From contig NZ_CP017479.1 in assembly GCF_001761465.1 (NCBI RefSeq), positions 3,472,001 through 3,536,000 of the forward strand: a stretch of DNA of 64,000 bases, read 5' to 3'. Made by a program: the position numbers and the translations under genes. Under the pieces are notes generated by a model. The model did no database searches and was not told the DNA's origin. It was given only the letters and a program-made list of their open reading frames with translations. Below are positions 54,801 to 62,109 of this stretch, one piece after another; positions within the stretch are counted from its first letter, which is position 1; each line of letters starts with the position of its first letter. Source of the stretch: Flavobacterium gilvum. Lineage in GTDB: Bacteria > Bacteroidota > Bacteroidia > Flavobacteriales > Flavobacteriaceae.

Positions 54801-55224
54801 AGTTGGCTTTCTTTTGGGTACCAAATCCCACTACAACCACCTCATTAAGGTTTGATGTAGTTTCTTTCATTGTAGAATTTATAACTTTTCTGCCATCAAT
54901 TTTGGCAGAAGAAGTTTCCATTCCTAAGTAAACAAATTCTAAAGTTGAATTTGAATCTACATCCTTCAAAGAGTATTTACCATCAAAGTCGGTTGTGGTT
55001 CCCCCTTTGGTTCCCTGAACACGTACAGTAACGCCGGGAATGGGCAACCCCTTAGCATCCGAAACTTTTCCGGACACTACAATTTTGTTTTGAGCAAAAG
55101 ACAACAATGTAAATAAAAACATTATTGCTGTCAAAAACATTCTTTTCCCCAGATTTGCAAATCCACCCATCACGACTGATGAATCCTGAATTGTGCAACA
55201 ATGGTTAGTGTAATTTTTTTTCAT
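51895..55224 (-). CDS. SusC/RagA-family TonB-dependent outer-membrane glycan transporter (pair 2)
   Basis: A 1109-residue SusC. The N-terminus is long before the hydrophobic segment (about 29-45, ending LSFAQ); an internal ATG at 55170 could be an alternative start. Then come a carboxypeptidase-regulatory-like domain (about 50-125, VSGKVSDAKGLPIPGVTVRVQG), the TonB-box-like LNEVVVVGFGTQKK (126-139), the plug with LVLIDNAEGDINMLNPEDVESVSVLKD and IYGARAAFGVVLVTTKR, and a beta-barrel ending LNMTF. It forms the first gene of the pair. The 774-bp upstream gap holds several operator-like repeats and a possible -7 box, suggesting complex control. Confidence 0.95.
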   Translation of the reverse strand: MKKNYTNHCCTIQDSSVVMGGFANLGKRMFLTAIMFLFTLLSFAQNKIVVSGKVSDAKGLPIPGVTVRVQGTKGGTTTDFDGKYSLKDVDSNSTLEFVYLGMETSSAKIDGRKVINSTMKETTSNLNEVVVVGFGTQKKANLTGSVSQVKMSEVLGDRPITTVGAALQGAVPGLTVTNPSTPGAAATFNIRGVTSISGTINSDGSVTPPSALVLIDNAEGDINMLNPEDVESVSVLKDAASTAIYGARAAFGVVLVTTKRAKKNSKTVFNYNNNFAFTSPINQVEQAPIADIVHTLANWSNTPLVGGPTRQNYVVWEKYIRDYNADPANFLTNNPGKFQAEGRFMPASDSNNYYYLKDTNIQNGIFDNHGFQQTHDFSASGGSETITYRMSLGTVNNDGPLITNKDMYKRYNLGSYVSADLAKWLNTSLDFKYNTSERSLVTLGPIYRQLPNFTPVDTDVPKSTDLNGPTFIFSAPQNYIKYGYPDQNIRKETRIFSRTVLTPFKGFEGVAEYTMDDFFTDAKTFTKSTDYIETNMVVTPSTAFTNPPVQSYSNNKGNNEYRSLNAYASYSFNSPSGDHRFKIMQGFSQERSYSEILNVNRKEIINSDLPSISTAVGETIASDGFIDTSIRSSFYRVNYNYKDKYLLETNGRYDGSSKFPKETRFGFFPSVSAGWQVAKESFMDWSDKWLDEFKIRGSWGQIGNQNIPAYGYSPKMDPSRAPWIVGTTQPATLGMPPLVRQDYTWEMVATSEVGLDIALFNRRLNGSGAYYIRQTTGMLAPGMELPAVVGATAPLQNAADLETKGWEASLSWRDKIGQVGYYVGVNLYDSQTEITKYDNASRLLSAEYTNTSTYYVGQKLGEIWGYKNDGYYTIEDFKDGWQTNNWVLKDGVTSIKGTAVRPGDVKYKNLSDKGTSKANEIDAGMNTVDDPGDRQVIGNTTARYSYGINGGVNYAGFDLSFAMNGVGKRDAWVSDMLHFPLLDRNFATVYSHQLDYWQPIDPANGNWQPINPNPAYPRLYNENANVGSNTKIQDRYLVNASYLRLKNVTFGYNVPSKFVKKAGLNSFKVFCSVENPYTWSHLEKGRDPESLSWGYPFYKTTSFGLNMTF

Positions 55225-55389
55225 ACAAATAATAATTAGTTCTTGTTTTTTGGAAATAAAATTTTAAAAATCTTTAATTTTTGGAGGATAAATCATTATC
55301 CCAATTTCAATTTTTAATCATAGGCAACTATTTTAATCAATTTTGTTAGTTAATAATTCATTTAATACAAGAAAAAAGATGTATTAAGC

Positions 55390-55502
55390 TATATCGTTAT
55401 AGTAAGATTTATAATCTTTACCCTTTTTTTAAATCAATTTAGTTAGTAAAGCTTTTAATAAAAAAAACATTCAAAGAACTGTATATCAGCTATATCGTTT
55501 TA
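55390..55502. promoter_or_regulatory. Cluster of operator-like repeats upstream of SusC pair 2
   Basis: AGCTATATCGTTATAGTAAG (55388-55407) and AGCTATATCGTTTTAGTAGA (55488-55507) are direct repeats about 100 bp apart, each holding a near-palindrome with central CG. TAAATCAATTTAGTTAGTAA lies between them at 55430-55449. They resemble the TAAAWCGWTTTA motif before the other operons and are probably binding sites of the same regulator. Confidence 0.45.
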
Positions 55503-55563
55503 GTAGAGCTTTTAAAAAAATTTCATTGACAATTTTGTTGTTAATAAAATCTTAATTTTTAAA

Positions 55564-55571
55564 CAAACGTA
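55564..55571 (-). promoter_or_regulatory. Possible -7 promoter element of SusC/D pair 2
   Basis: The minus strand reads TACGTTTG, a TAnnTTTG match, 340 bp before the SusC start and upstream of the operator-like repeats. No clear -33 element is seen. Confidence 0.3.
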
Positions 55572-55855
55572 TCTCATCAATTACTGAAATAAAATAGATA
55601 ATTTTATTATTATGATGGACAATATTATTATTTGACTAATTCAGAAAATCTCCTTATTAATCATGATTAGTAATCTACTACAAATCATAATTTCATAAGT
55701 ATTCGTCAGTAGAAAAAAACTTACACTAAAGAAAAACATTTACATATTCCAATAGTCTTTCATTTGTTTTTATAACAAAATACTTATTTTTATCAGCAAT
55801 GAGCAAAGAATTAACATTGCAGAACTCACTATGCAGAAAACCACACTGTTATAAC

Positions 55856-55886
55856 AAAAAAAACCTGGTGAAAAAATCACCAGGTT
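55856..55886 (-). terminator. Rho-independent terminator after GH20 gene
   Basis: AACCTGGTGA (55862-55871) pairs perfectly with TCACCAGGTT (55877-55886) around 5 nt. On the minus strand a T-run of about eight follows. It ends the transcript of the GH20 gene at 55999 and isolates SusC pair 2. Confidence 0.9.
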
Positions 55887-55998
55887 CAATAGAATGCTCC
55901 CTGTAGAAAGCATCTGTAATTCAAAATAAAAAATCAACTTAAAACACTAATAACCAAATCAATTTTAAACGATTATAACTTTTATTTTTGAATCATAA

Positions 55999-58077
55999 TT
56001 ATAATTTAGCTTGAACTAACTTTCTTAAACTATTATACACCGCTAGTTCGACATCGGCGTAATCTTTAGAATTACATTTTTCGAGTAGTCCGTATAAAGA
56101 AGAATCATCCAAACCTTGCTTGTTGCTAATTTTGAGTAAAAGTTGTTCGGATAAATCACTCAAACTTTTCGACAAAGGCAAAAGTGGCTGAACCAAAGGC
56201 GCATTATTACTCAGAACCAATAAATCCTTGTCCATGCGAACCCATTTGTTCAAATAATTGGCTACAGCAATTTGATTTTCATTTGTTTTACTGTTCAGAT
56301 AATTGGTTACAGCTTCATTGAATCCTACAGCATCAGAAGCGTCTGGAGTACATACATCGGCAAATAATGTTAAAGGAGAATACATTTGATATTCTGTTCC
56401 GCCTTTATTTCGAGTATATCCTTTAAGTGGTTCGCAAACATTTGACAAATCAAGTAATGCATCACTTTTTTGATTATTACTGATATTTCTCAACAATCTT
56501 TCTTTGTTTTTTAAGTGCGTCAAGCCAAGCTCTTCCAATCGAAATGAAATTACGTTCAGCCTTTTTCGCATACTTTTGATATCGGTAACATTTTCATTAG
56601 ACCAAAAACGTTCGGCAATTGCAGCTGTTCTTGGCCAAATTCTAGAATCAATGGTTTCTGGCGAAACCAACTCGGACCACATTGTAGCTTCACCTCCCAA
56701 AATTCTTCTTTTTTCTTCATCTGTCAATGAACTGTTTTTCGGCATTGGGTCTACCGTGTAATGTTCTTCAACTCCTAAAACCAAATCAATATAATATCCA
56801 TTGGATAACACCGTTTTGTAACCTCCTTTGGCGGCATCTACCAGCGATTTGCCTGCAGGTTTTCCTTCATTAGCTCCCTTCCATGAATGAATAATTGCGT
56901 CTTTAGACATATTCTTGGTCATTATTTCTTCCCAACCCATCAATACTTTTCCGTGTTTTTTTAGCATCGGAATTAATTGCATGGTAAAATACGTTTGCAA
57001 TTCATGGTTGTTTGCCAATTGATGCTTCTTTTTGAATTCCTGAATTTTAGGATTGGAGTCCCAATCTTTTCCTTCATTTTCATCACCCCCTATGTGAAAA
57101 TATTTTCCTGGAAAAAGCGGACAGATTTCATCCAAAAATTCATTTAATAATTGATACGTTTTTGGATTTGAAGGATCTAATGTAGGAGTAAAAATCCCTG
57201 CATTTCTTTCGACGCTATACGACAGCACTTGTGTAAACTGTTGTCCTTTTTCACCTGTATTCAGGTTTAAGTTCACCACTTTACTTCCTATTTCGGGATA
57301 AGCGGTTAATATTGCAGATCCGTGACCCGGCACATCCAATTCGGGTACTACCAAAATACCTCTGTCTGAGGCGTATTTTACCACACTTTTTATTTCTTCC
57401 TGAGTGTAATAATTCCCATCAGATGCCATTTGAATCAGTTTCGGATGTTTTTTCATTTCAATTCTCCAACCTTGATCATCTACTAAATGCCAGTGAAAAA
57501 CGTTCATCTTGACTGCTGCCATACCGTCCAGATTACGTTTTATCACATCAATTGGCATAAAATGTCTTGCTCCGTCAATCATCAATCCTCTCCATGTAAA
57601 TCTTGGAAAATCAGAAATTTTGGAAACCGGAAAATAAAAGGAATTATTATTGTTTTGCACCAATTGCAGCAAAGTTTCCAATGCGTGTAAAGCTCCTACA
57701 TCGGTTGTGGCATTTATTGTAATTTTATTGGCAGTTATATCCAACATATAACTTTCATCTTCATATAAATCAATTTTACCTGCTCGCACACAATTGATTT
57801 GCAACTGAGCATTGGGAACCTCATTGAGCGCCGTAATAAATCCCTGCTGAATAAACTGACCTGTTCTTCCGTCCAATCTCCTCAAGAAATTAGTTGCTCC
57901 CTGAAATATTCTTTCATTTGGTGCTCCCGTTATATTCACTTTAAAATTTTTGGTCAAAAGAAAACTACCTTCAGAAAGTGTTATATTTTGAGGCCAAGGC
58001 ATGATATTCAATTGCTCTTTGGTAATTTGAGCAGATGAAACAATAGATGCGAATAAAAAAATTACAATGTATTTCAT
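55999..58077 (-). CDS. Secreted GH20 beta-N-acetylhexosaminidase with helical C-terminal extension
   Basis: A 692-residue enzyme with a signal peptide (1-16, ending VSSAQ). The GH20b-like domain covers about 20-155. The barrel carries TWRGLMIDGARHFMP (161-175), FHWHLVDDQGWRIEMKKHPKL (194-214), ELDVPGHG (246-253) and YFHIGGDENEG with catalytic D332/E333. It is clearly divergent from the GH20 proteins at 22947 and 39230 (VDDQGW rather than TEDQGW, HGSAILTAYPEIG). About 160 extra C-terminal residues are mostly helical, with no similarity I recognise. It is 124 bp downstream of the second NagB/PIG-L gene, repeating the gene pair at 22947-26585. A different linkage or aglycone preference from the other GH20s is likely. 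Confidence 0.93.
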   Translation of the reverse strand: MKYIVIFLFASIVSSAQITKEQLNIMPWPQNITLSEGSFLLTKNFKVNITGAPNERIFQGATNFLRRLDGRTGQFIQQGFITALNEVPNAQLQINCVRAGKIDLYEDESYMLDITANKITINATTDVGALHALETLLQLVQNNNNSFYFPVSKISDFPRFTWRGLMIDGARHFMPIDVIKRNLDGMAAVKMNVFHWHLVDDQGWRIEMKKHPKLIQMASDGNYYTQEEIKSVVKYASDRGILVVPELDVPGHGSAILTAYPEIGSKVVNLNLNTGEKGQQFTQVLSYSVERNAGIFTPTLDPSNPKTYQLLNEFLDEICPLFPGKYFHIGGDENEGKDWDSNPKIQEFKKKHQLANNHELQTYFTMQLIPMLKKHGKVLMGWEEIMTKNMSKDAIIHSWKGANEGKPAGKSLVDAAKGGYKTVLSNGYYIDLVLGVEEHYTVDPMPKNSSLTDEEKRRILGGEATMWSELVSPETIDSRIWPRTAAIAERFWSNENVTDIKSMRKRLNVISFRLEELGLTHLKNKERLLRNISNNQKSDALLDLSNVCEPLKGYTRNKGGTEYQMYSPLTLFADVCTPDASDAVGFNEAVTNYLNSKTNENQIAVANYLNKWVRMDKDLLVLSNNAPLVQPLLPLSKSLSDLSEQLLLKISNKQGLDDSSLYGLLEKCNSKDYADVELAVYNSLRKLVQAKL

Positions 58078-58201
58078 TTTATAGAAAAAATTTAAAAAAT
58101 GTTGTTTAAAAAATAAGGGCTAACCCCCAGAATTTGTAGTTTATTCAAAAAACTTGGGGACCAGCACCTTGATAAACAAACACATGAAACGAAATCAATT
58201 A

Positions 58202-60139
58202 CTAATATTCAAATCGTTTAAAAGCCTCAATTGCTTCATATTCGGCAAGACCTAATTTGTCATATAAGCGCGCGGTATTTTTATTTCTGTCCTCGGCTCT
58301 AACCCAAAATTCTCTCGAATCATTTCCTTGGAACATAACCCTGTCTTTTTGAGATTGATGGTATAAAATGGCTTGTCTTTTCAACATAACCTCATCTGGA
58401 CTCAACGGAACCGCCATATCGATTTCATGAATATCCCACTCGTGCCAAGCCCCTCTGTACAACCACAACCAACAATCTTTCATAAAATCTTTTGGTTTTA
58501 ATTCTTTCAGCGCGGCAAAAATTGCGTTCAAACACACTTCATGAGTACCGTGAGGATCAGCCAAATCACCAGCCGCGAAAATCTGATGCGGTTGAATTCG
58601 CTCGATGATTTCCTTCACAATTTCAATGTCTTCTTTTCCCAAAGGCTTCTTTTGAACCATACCTGTTTCATAAAATGGCATATCCAGAAAATGAGTATTT
58701 TCGTCTTTCAGCCCAATGTATCTCGTTGCGGCATAAGATTCACGTCTTCTGATTAAGCCTTTTAATTTTCTGACCTCATCGGTATCGGTTTGATCTATTG
58801 ACTTAGAATTAATAGAATCAATTACCGATTGGAAATTAATCCCCGAATTATCTCCGCCAACAAAATCATTACAGACTTCGGCAAACTTCAACGCCTCATC
58901 ATCGGTTACAGCAATATTTCCCGAAGTTTGGTAAACAACATGTACCTCATGTCCTTGTTTAATCAATTTGGCAAATGTTCCACCCATCGAAATAACATCG
59001 TCATCTGGATGTGGACTGAAAAGAATCACCCTTTTCTTTGCAGGATTTGCTCTTTCGGGTCTATTGGAATCATCTGTATTTGGTTTTCCGCCCGGCCATC
59101 CTGTAATGGTGTGCTGTAGGACATTGAACATATTTATATTCAAATCATAAGCAGAACTCCCTGCAGCCAGTAAATCGGACATTCCGTTGTTATTATAATC
59201 TCTGTCGGTCAATTTAAGAATGGACTGATTAGTTTGCTGGCAAAGCCAAACAATGGCTTTATTTTTCAGTTGCTCAGTCCAGATACACTCCCCTACTAAC
59301 CAAGGTGTTTCCAAACGAGTCAATTCTGAAGCAGCACCTTCGTCTAAAACAAAAGTGGTATTATTATGATTTTGCAAAAAAGTAGCCGGAATTTCAGAGC
59401 TGATTTCCCCCTGAATTGTTCTTTTTACAATAGAAGCTTTGTTTTGTCCCCAAGCCAACAGAACAATTCTTTTGGAACGAAGAATGGTCGAAACTCCCAT
59501 TGTTACGGCTTTTTTGGGGACATTCCCTATTCCGTTAAAATCTCCAGAAGCATCAACTTTGGTGATATGATCCAAAGTTATAATTCGGGTTCCAGAATTA
59601 ATATGCGAGCCTGGCTCATTGAATCCCACGTGCCCAGTGCGCCCAATTCCAAGTAACTGAAAATCAAGTCCACCCGCATTTTTGATGTTCATTTCATAAT
59701 CAACACAAAACTGATTCAAGCCTTCTAATGCAACTGTTCCGTCTGGAATATGGATATTTTCTGGTCTGATGTCCACATGGTCAAAAAGATGCAGGTGCAT
59801 AAAATAATGATAGCTATGATTGCTTTCCTTCGGCATCGGGTAATATTCATCCAGATTGAAGGTCACAACGTTATCAAAGCTCAACCCTTCTTCTTTGTGC
59901 ATACGAACCAATTCCTGATACACTTTAATTGGTGAAGAACCAGTTGCTAATCCCAATACACACTTTTTATTTTTTTCTTGTTTGGTACGAATTAAATCGG
60001 CAATTTCTCTGGCAACAATAATTGAAGCATCAGTTGAGTTTTTGAAAATTACGTTATGAATTTTTTCAAAACGAGTATCTTCAAACTGACCTGCTTTTTT
60101 GAAGCTAATGTCATTGGCAATCGTAGATGTAGTCCTCAT
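58202..60139 (-). CDS. nagB: Glucosamine-6-phosphate deaminase (NagB)-like and PIG-L/LmbE deacetylase-like fusion, copy 2
   Basis: A 645-residue cytosolic paralogue of the fusion at 24645. The NagB-like part has GLATGSSPIKVY, TFNLDEYYPM (D97), GIGRTGHVGFNEPGS (H170, E175) and MGVSTIL. The PIG-L-like part (from about 370) has SPHPDDDVISMGGT (HPDDD 377-381), YQTSGNIAVTDDEA and DPHGTHEVC. The position equal to E. coli NagB Asp141 is Thr168 here and Asn in copy 1, so both copies lack the usual Asp while keeping the nearby His and Glu. It likely handles GlcN-6-phosphate or a related amino sugar. A well-formed promoter (TTTG, 17 bp, TAAATTTG) lies at 60230-60258, suggesting it starts a transcript with the GH20 gene downstream. 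Confidence 0.82.
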   Translation of the reverse strand: MRTTSTIANDISFKKAGQFEDTRFEKIHNVIFKNSTDASIIVAREIADLIRTKQEKNKKCVLGLATGSSPIKVYQELVRMHKEEGLSFDNVVTFNLDEYYPMPKESNHSYHYFMHLHLFDHVDIRPENIHIPDGTVALEGLNQFCVDYEMNIKNAGGLDFQLLGIGRTGHVGFNEPGSHINSGTRIITLDHITKVDASGDFNGIGNVPKKAVTMGVSTILRSKRIVLLAWGQNKASIVKRTIQGEISSEIPATFLQNHNNTTFVLDEGAASELTRLETPWLVGECIWTEQLKNKAIVWLCQQTNQSILKLTDRDYNNNGMSDLLAAGSSAYDLNINMFNVLQHTITGWPGGKPNTDDSNRPERANPAKKRVILFSPHPDDDVISMGGTFAKLIKQGHEVHVVYQTSGNIAVTDDEALKFAEVCNDFVGGDNSGINFQSVIDSINSKSIDQTDTDEVRKLKGLIRRRESYAATRYIGLKDENTHFLDMPFYETGMVQKKPLGKEDIEIVKEIIERIQPHQIFAAGDLADPHGTHEVCLNAIFAALKELKPKDFMKDCWLWLYRGAWHEWDIHEIDMAVPLSPDEVMLKRQAILYHQSQKDRVMFQGNDSREFWVRAEDRNKNTARLYDKLGLAEYEAIEAFKRFEY

Positions 60140-60229
60140 GTTTTTTTAATTTATATTTAAATCCAAAAGAGTAAAATAACTGTAAGATCAAATCCTCAAT
60201 CACAATATTCATGCCTTTTGGTCTTTCTT

Positions 60230-60258
60230 CAAATTTAATTCTAATTATTTGAAACAAA
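60230..60258 (-). promoter_or_regulatory. Bacteroidota-type promoter of NagB/PIG-L copy 2
   Basis: On the minus strand TTTG (plus 60255-60258) is followed after 17 bp by TAAATTTG (60230-60237), matching the TTTG, 17-23 bp, TAnnTTTG pattern known for Flavobacterium. It lies about 90 bp before the start codon and is the best-formed promoter found in the window. Confidence 0.5.
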
Positions 60259-60444
60259 ACCCCTAAAGTCCTGTCTATATGTTATTTTTTTTATAAAAAA
60301 TAAAAAAAGAAATTTCAATGATAATAGGCTCTTAAAACAAAGTAAAAATCACTTCTCAAATCAGAGCAATTGGCTATATAAGCTTTTGAAAAAATCAATA
60401 AATAAAATCTTGCAGCATCATTCAAAACTTCATTTCTTTTTATG

Positions 60445-60470
60445 TCCAGACAGGCTTTCACCTGTCTGGA
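60445..60470 (-). terminator. Stem-loop after SusD pair 3, possible terminator
   Basis: TCCAGACAGG (60445-60454) pairs perfectly with CCTGTCTGGA (60461-60470) around a 6-nt loop, 27 bp past the SusD stop. No T-run follows on the minus strand, so it may protect the mRNA end rather than terminate. Confidence 0.5.
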
Positions 60471-60496
60471 ATAAAACTAACTAAGAATAACTATTC

Positions 60497-62098
60497 CTAA
60501 AAATTTGGTCCTGTAGTATCCCACCAAAGTCTGGTTGCTCCATTGTCTGGACCTCCCAATAGCGCTTGCCCTGTTTTAAGTCCTTCTGGATTTCCTGCCA
60601 ATTCAGATGGGGCAAAACCAGTTCTTCTTACACCAGTCGCAGTACCTATGACACCGTTACTTTTGTTCACTACCACAGGGAACAATTTAGGATAACCTGT
60701 TCTTCTCCATTCAGACCAAGCTTCTTGTCCGTCTGGGAAACCAGCAATCCATTTTTGAGTAATAATCTTTTGCAATTTAACTTCATTAGAAGCAGCATTA
60801 TCCCAAGCTATTGTCACTTTATTTACTGCAACTCCATTATTGGCTGCATCTACAGGATCAACATAATCTACAGGCATTTTTGTATTGTTTGCAATATATG
60901 CAGCGGCTTCTCCGGCAAGGTTCTGCTGAACGAATGAAGCTGTGATACCGGCATTGTATAAATTACCAGCTGTGTCTCCCATATTCCATCCTCTCAATGC
61001 ACCTTCTGCTCTAAGGAAATACACTTCGGCAGTACTCATCCAAACTGTTTCTGTTGTATTAACCACTTTTCCAACTCTTGAAAAATCAGAACGTAACGCT
61101 TTTGCTTCAGGTTTATCGGCAATTTCGATACCGGTTCTAATTCCTTTATATTTTCCAGGAAATTGCGTTGAAGTATTAAAGTAAACCGCAATCCTTGGGT
61201 CTCCATAACCAACCAAATTGGATTCCATATCGGCAGACATACAAATATCAGCCCAAACACTACTAACCTCATTTACAGGATTTTTAAATCCGCTAAGGAA
61301 TGTAAACGTATCTCCTTGACCTTGCATAACTCCATATTTTTGAGAAACCGCTTTTTCGGCCTGAGTTTTAGCCAAAGTTGGGTTTTTCTTTACGATACGC
61401 ATTGCCAATCTAAGACGTAATGAATTTGCAAATCGAGCCCATTTCGCATAATCTCCTTTGTAATTAGACAAATCTGAAGAAGCAATAATGGATTTCCCTC
61501 CCGCATCAGCACTTTTGGATAATTGAGTAACTGCTTCATCCAGCTCAGCAAACATTTGATTATAAACATCTTCCTGAGAGTCGTACTTTTTAACAGCCGC
61601 TTCAGAACTGTATTGAGAATATACTATTGGTCCATAAATATCGGCTATTCTGTGCATAGCTTCAACTTTTAAAACCAATGACATTGCATAAATTTCAGGA
61701 TACAAACCTTTAGTTTTGGTTTGATGTTCTACTTTTAACAAATTAGCCATTATATCTACGTATGCAATATCCCAAGCAAATCCATTCCAACCATTGATAA
61801 GATTGTATTGTGTATTGTTTGATCCTCCTGCAAAACCTGTAGGAGTTGCCATATAACCAGACCAGATATCTCCCTGAAGGTTTTGTTGCACTTGATACAT
61901 CCATACAGGATCCTGTTTGAAAACACCATTGAAAACAACTTTAAGAGGTCCTCGTATATTGCCAAAATCTTGTGCTAATAATTCATCTGTAGCTCCCTGC
62001 TGGTTTTTGTTAATTGATTCAAAATCACTAGTACAACTCGCAATAACGGCTAACAAAGACAGACAATAAACTGTCTTTTTTATAGTATTTAATTTCAT
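60497..62098 (-). CDS. SusD-like outer-membrane glycan-binding lipoprotein (pair 3, SusD_2-type)
   Basis: A 533-residue lipoprotein with signal and lipobox VIASC, then TSDFESINKNQQGATDELL, a start typical of the SusD_2 branch. Further features are VLKVEAMHRIADIYGPIVYSQYSS near 145-165, FARFANSLRLRLAMRI-type helix (KWARFANSLRLRLA), AEVYFLRAEGALRGWNMG and FPDGQEAWSEWRRTGYPKLFPV in the C-terminal half. It starts 11 bp after its SusC partner, so the two are co-transcribed. It differs in length and branch from the SusD proteins of pairs 1 and 2 and probably binds a different part of the glycan. Confidence 0.9.
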   Translation of the reverse strand: MKLNTIKKTVYCLSLLAVIASCTSDFESINKNQQGATDELLAQDFGNIRGPLKVVFNGVFKQDPVWMYQVQQNLQGDIWSGYMATPTGFAGGSNNTQYNLINGWNGFAWDIAYVDIMANLLKVEHQTKTKGLYPEIYAMSLVLKVEAMHRIADIYGPIVYSQYSSEAAVKKYDSQEDVYNQMFAELDEAVTQLSKSADAGGKSIIASSDLSNYKGDYAKWARFANSLRLRLAMRIVKKNPTLAKTQAEKAVSQKYGVMQGQGDTFTFLSGFKNPVNEVSSVWADICMSADMESNLVGYGDPRIAVYFNTSTQFPGKYKGIRTGIEIADKPEAKALRSDFSRVGKVVNTTETVWMSTAEVYFLRAEGALRGWNMGDTAGNLYNAGITASFVQQNLAGEAAAYIANNTKMPVDYVDPVDAANNGVAVNKVTIAWDNAASNEVKLQKIITQKWIAGFPDGQEAWSEWRRTGYPKLFPVVVNKSNGVIGTATGVRRTGFAPSELAGNPEGLKTGQALLGGPDNGATRLWWDTTGPNF

Positions 62099-62109
62099 AA
62101 TTCTAATTC

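Larger units (their letters stand above)
55225..55998. other. Regulatory intergenic region upstream of SusC pair 2
   Basis: 774 bp without genes. From left to right on the plus strand: copies of an AATCrnTTTwGTTAG-like motif (near 55335 and 55432), near-palindromes with central CG at 55390-55401 and 55491-55502, a -7-like box at 55564-55571, ATGGACAAT at 55614-55622, TAATCATGATTA (perfect palindrome) at 55658-55669, and a terminator at 55862-55886 that ends the GH20 gene upstream. Confidence 0.6.
60140..60496. other. Intergenic region between SusD pair 3 and NagB/PIG-L copy 2
   Basis: 357 bp without genes. It contains the promoter at 60230-60258 and a hairpin at 60445-60470. The rest is AT-rich. 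Confidence 0.6.
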
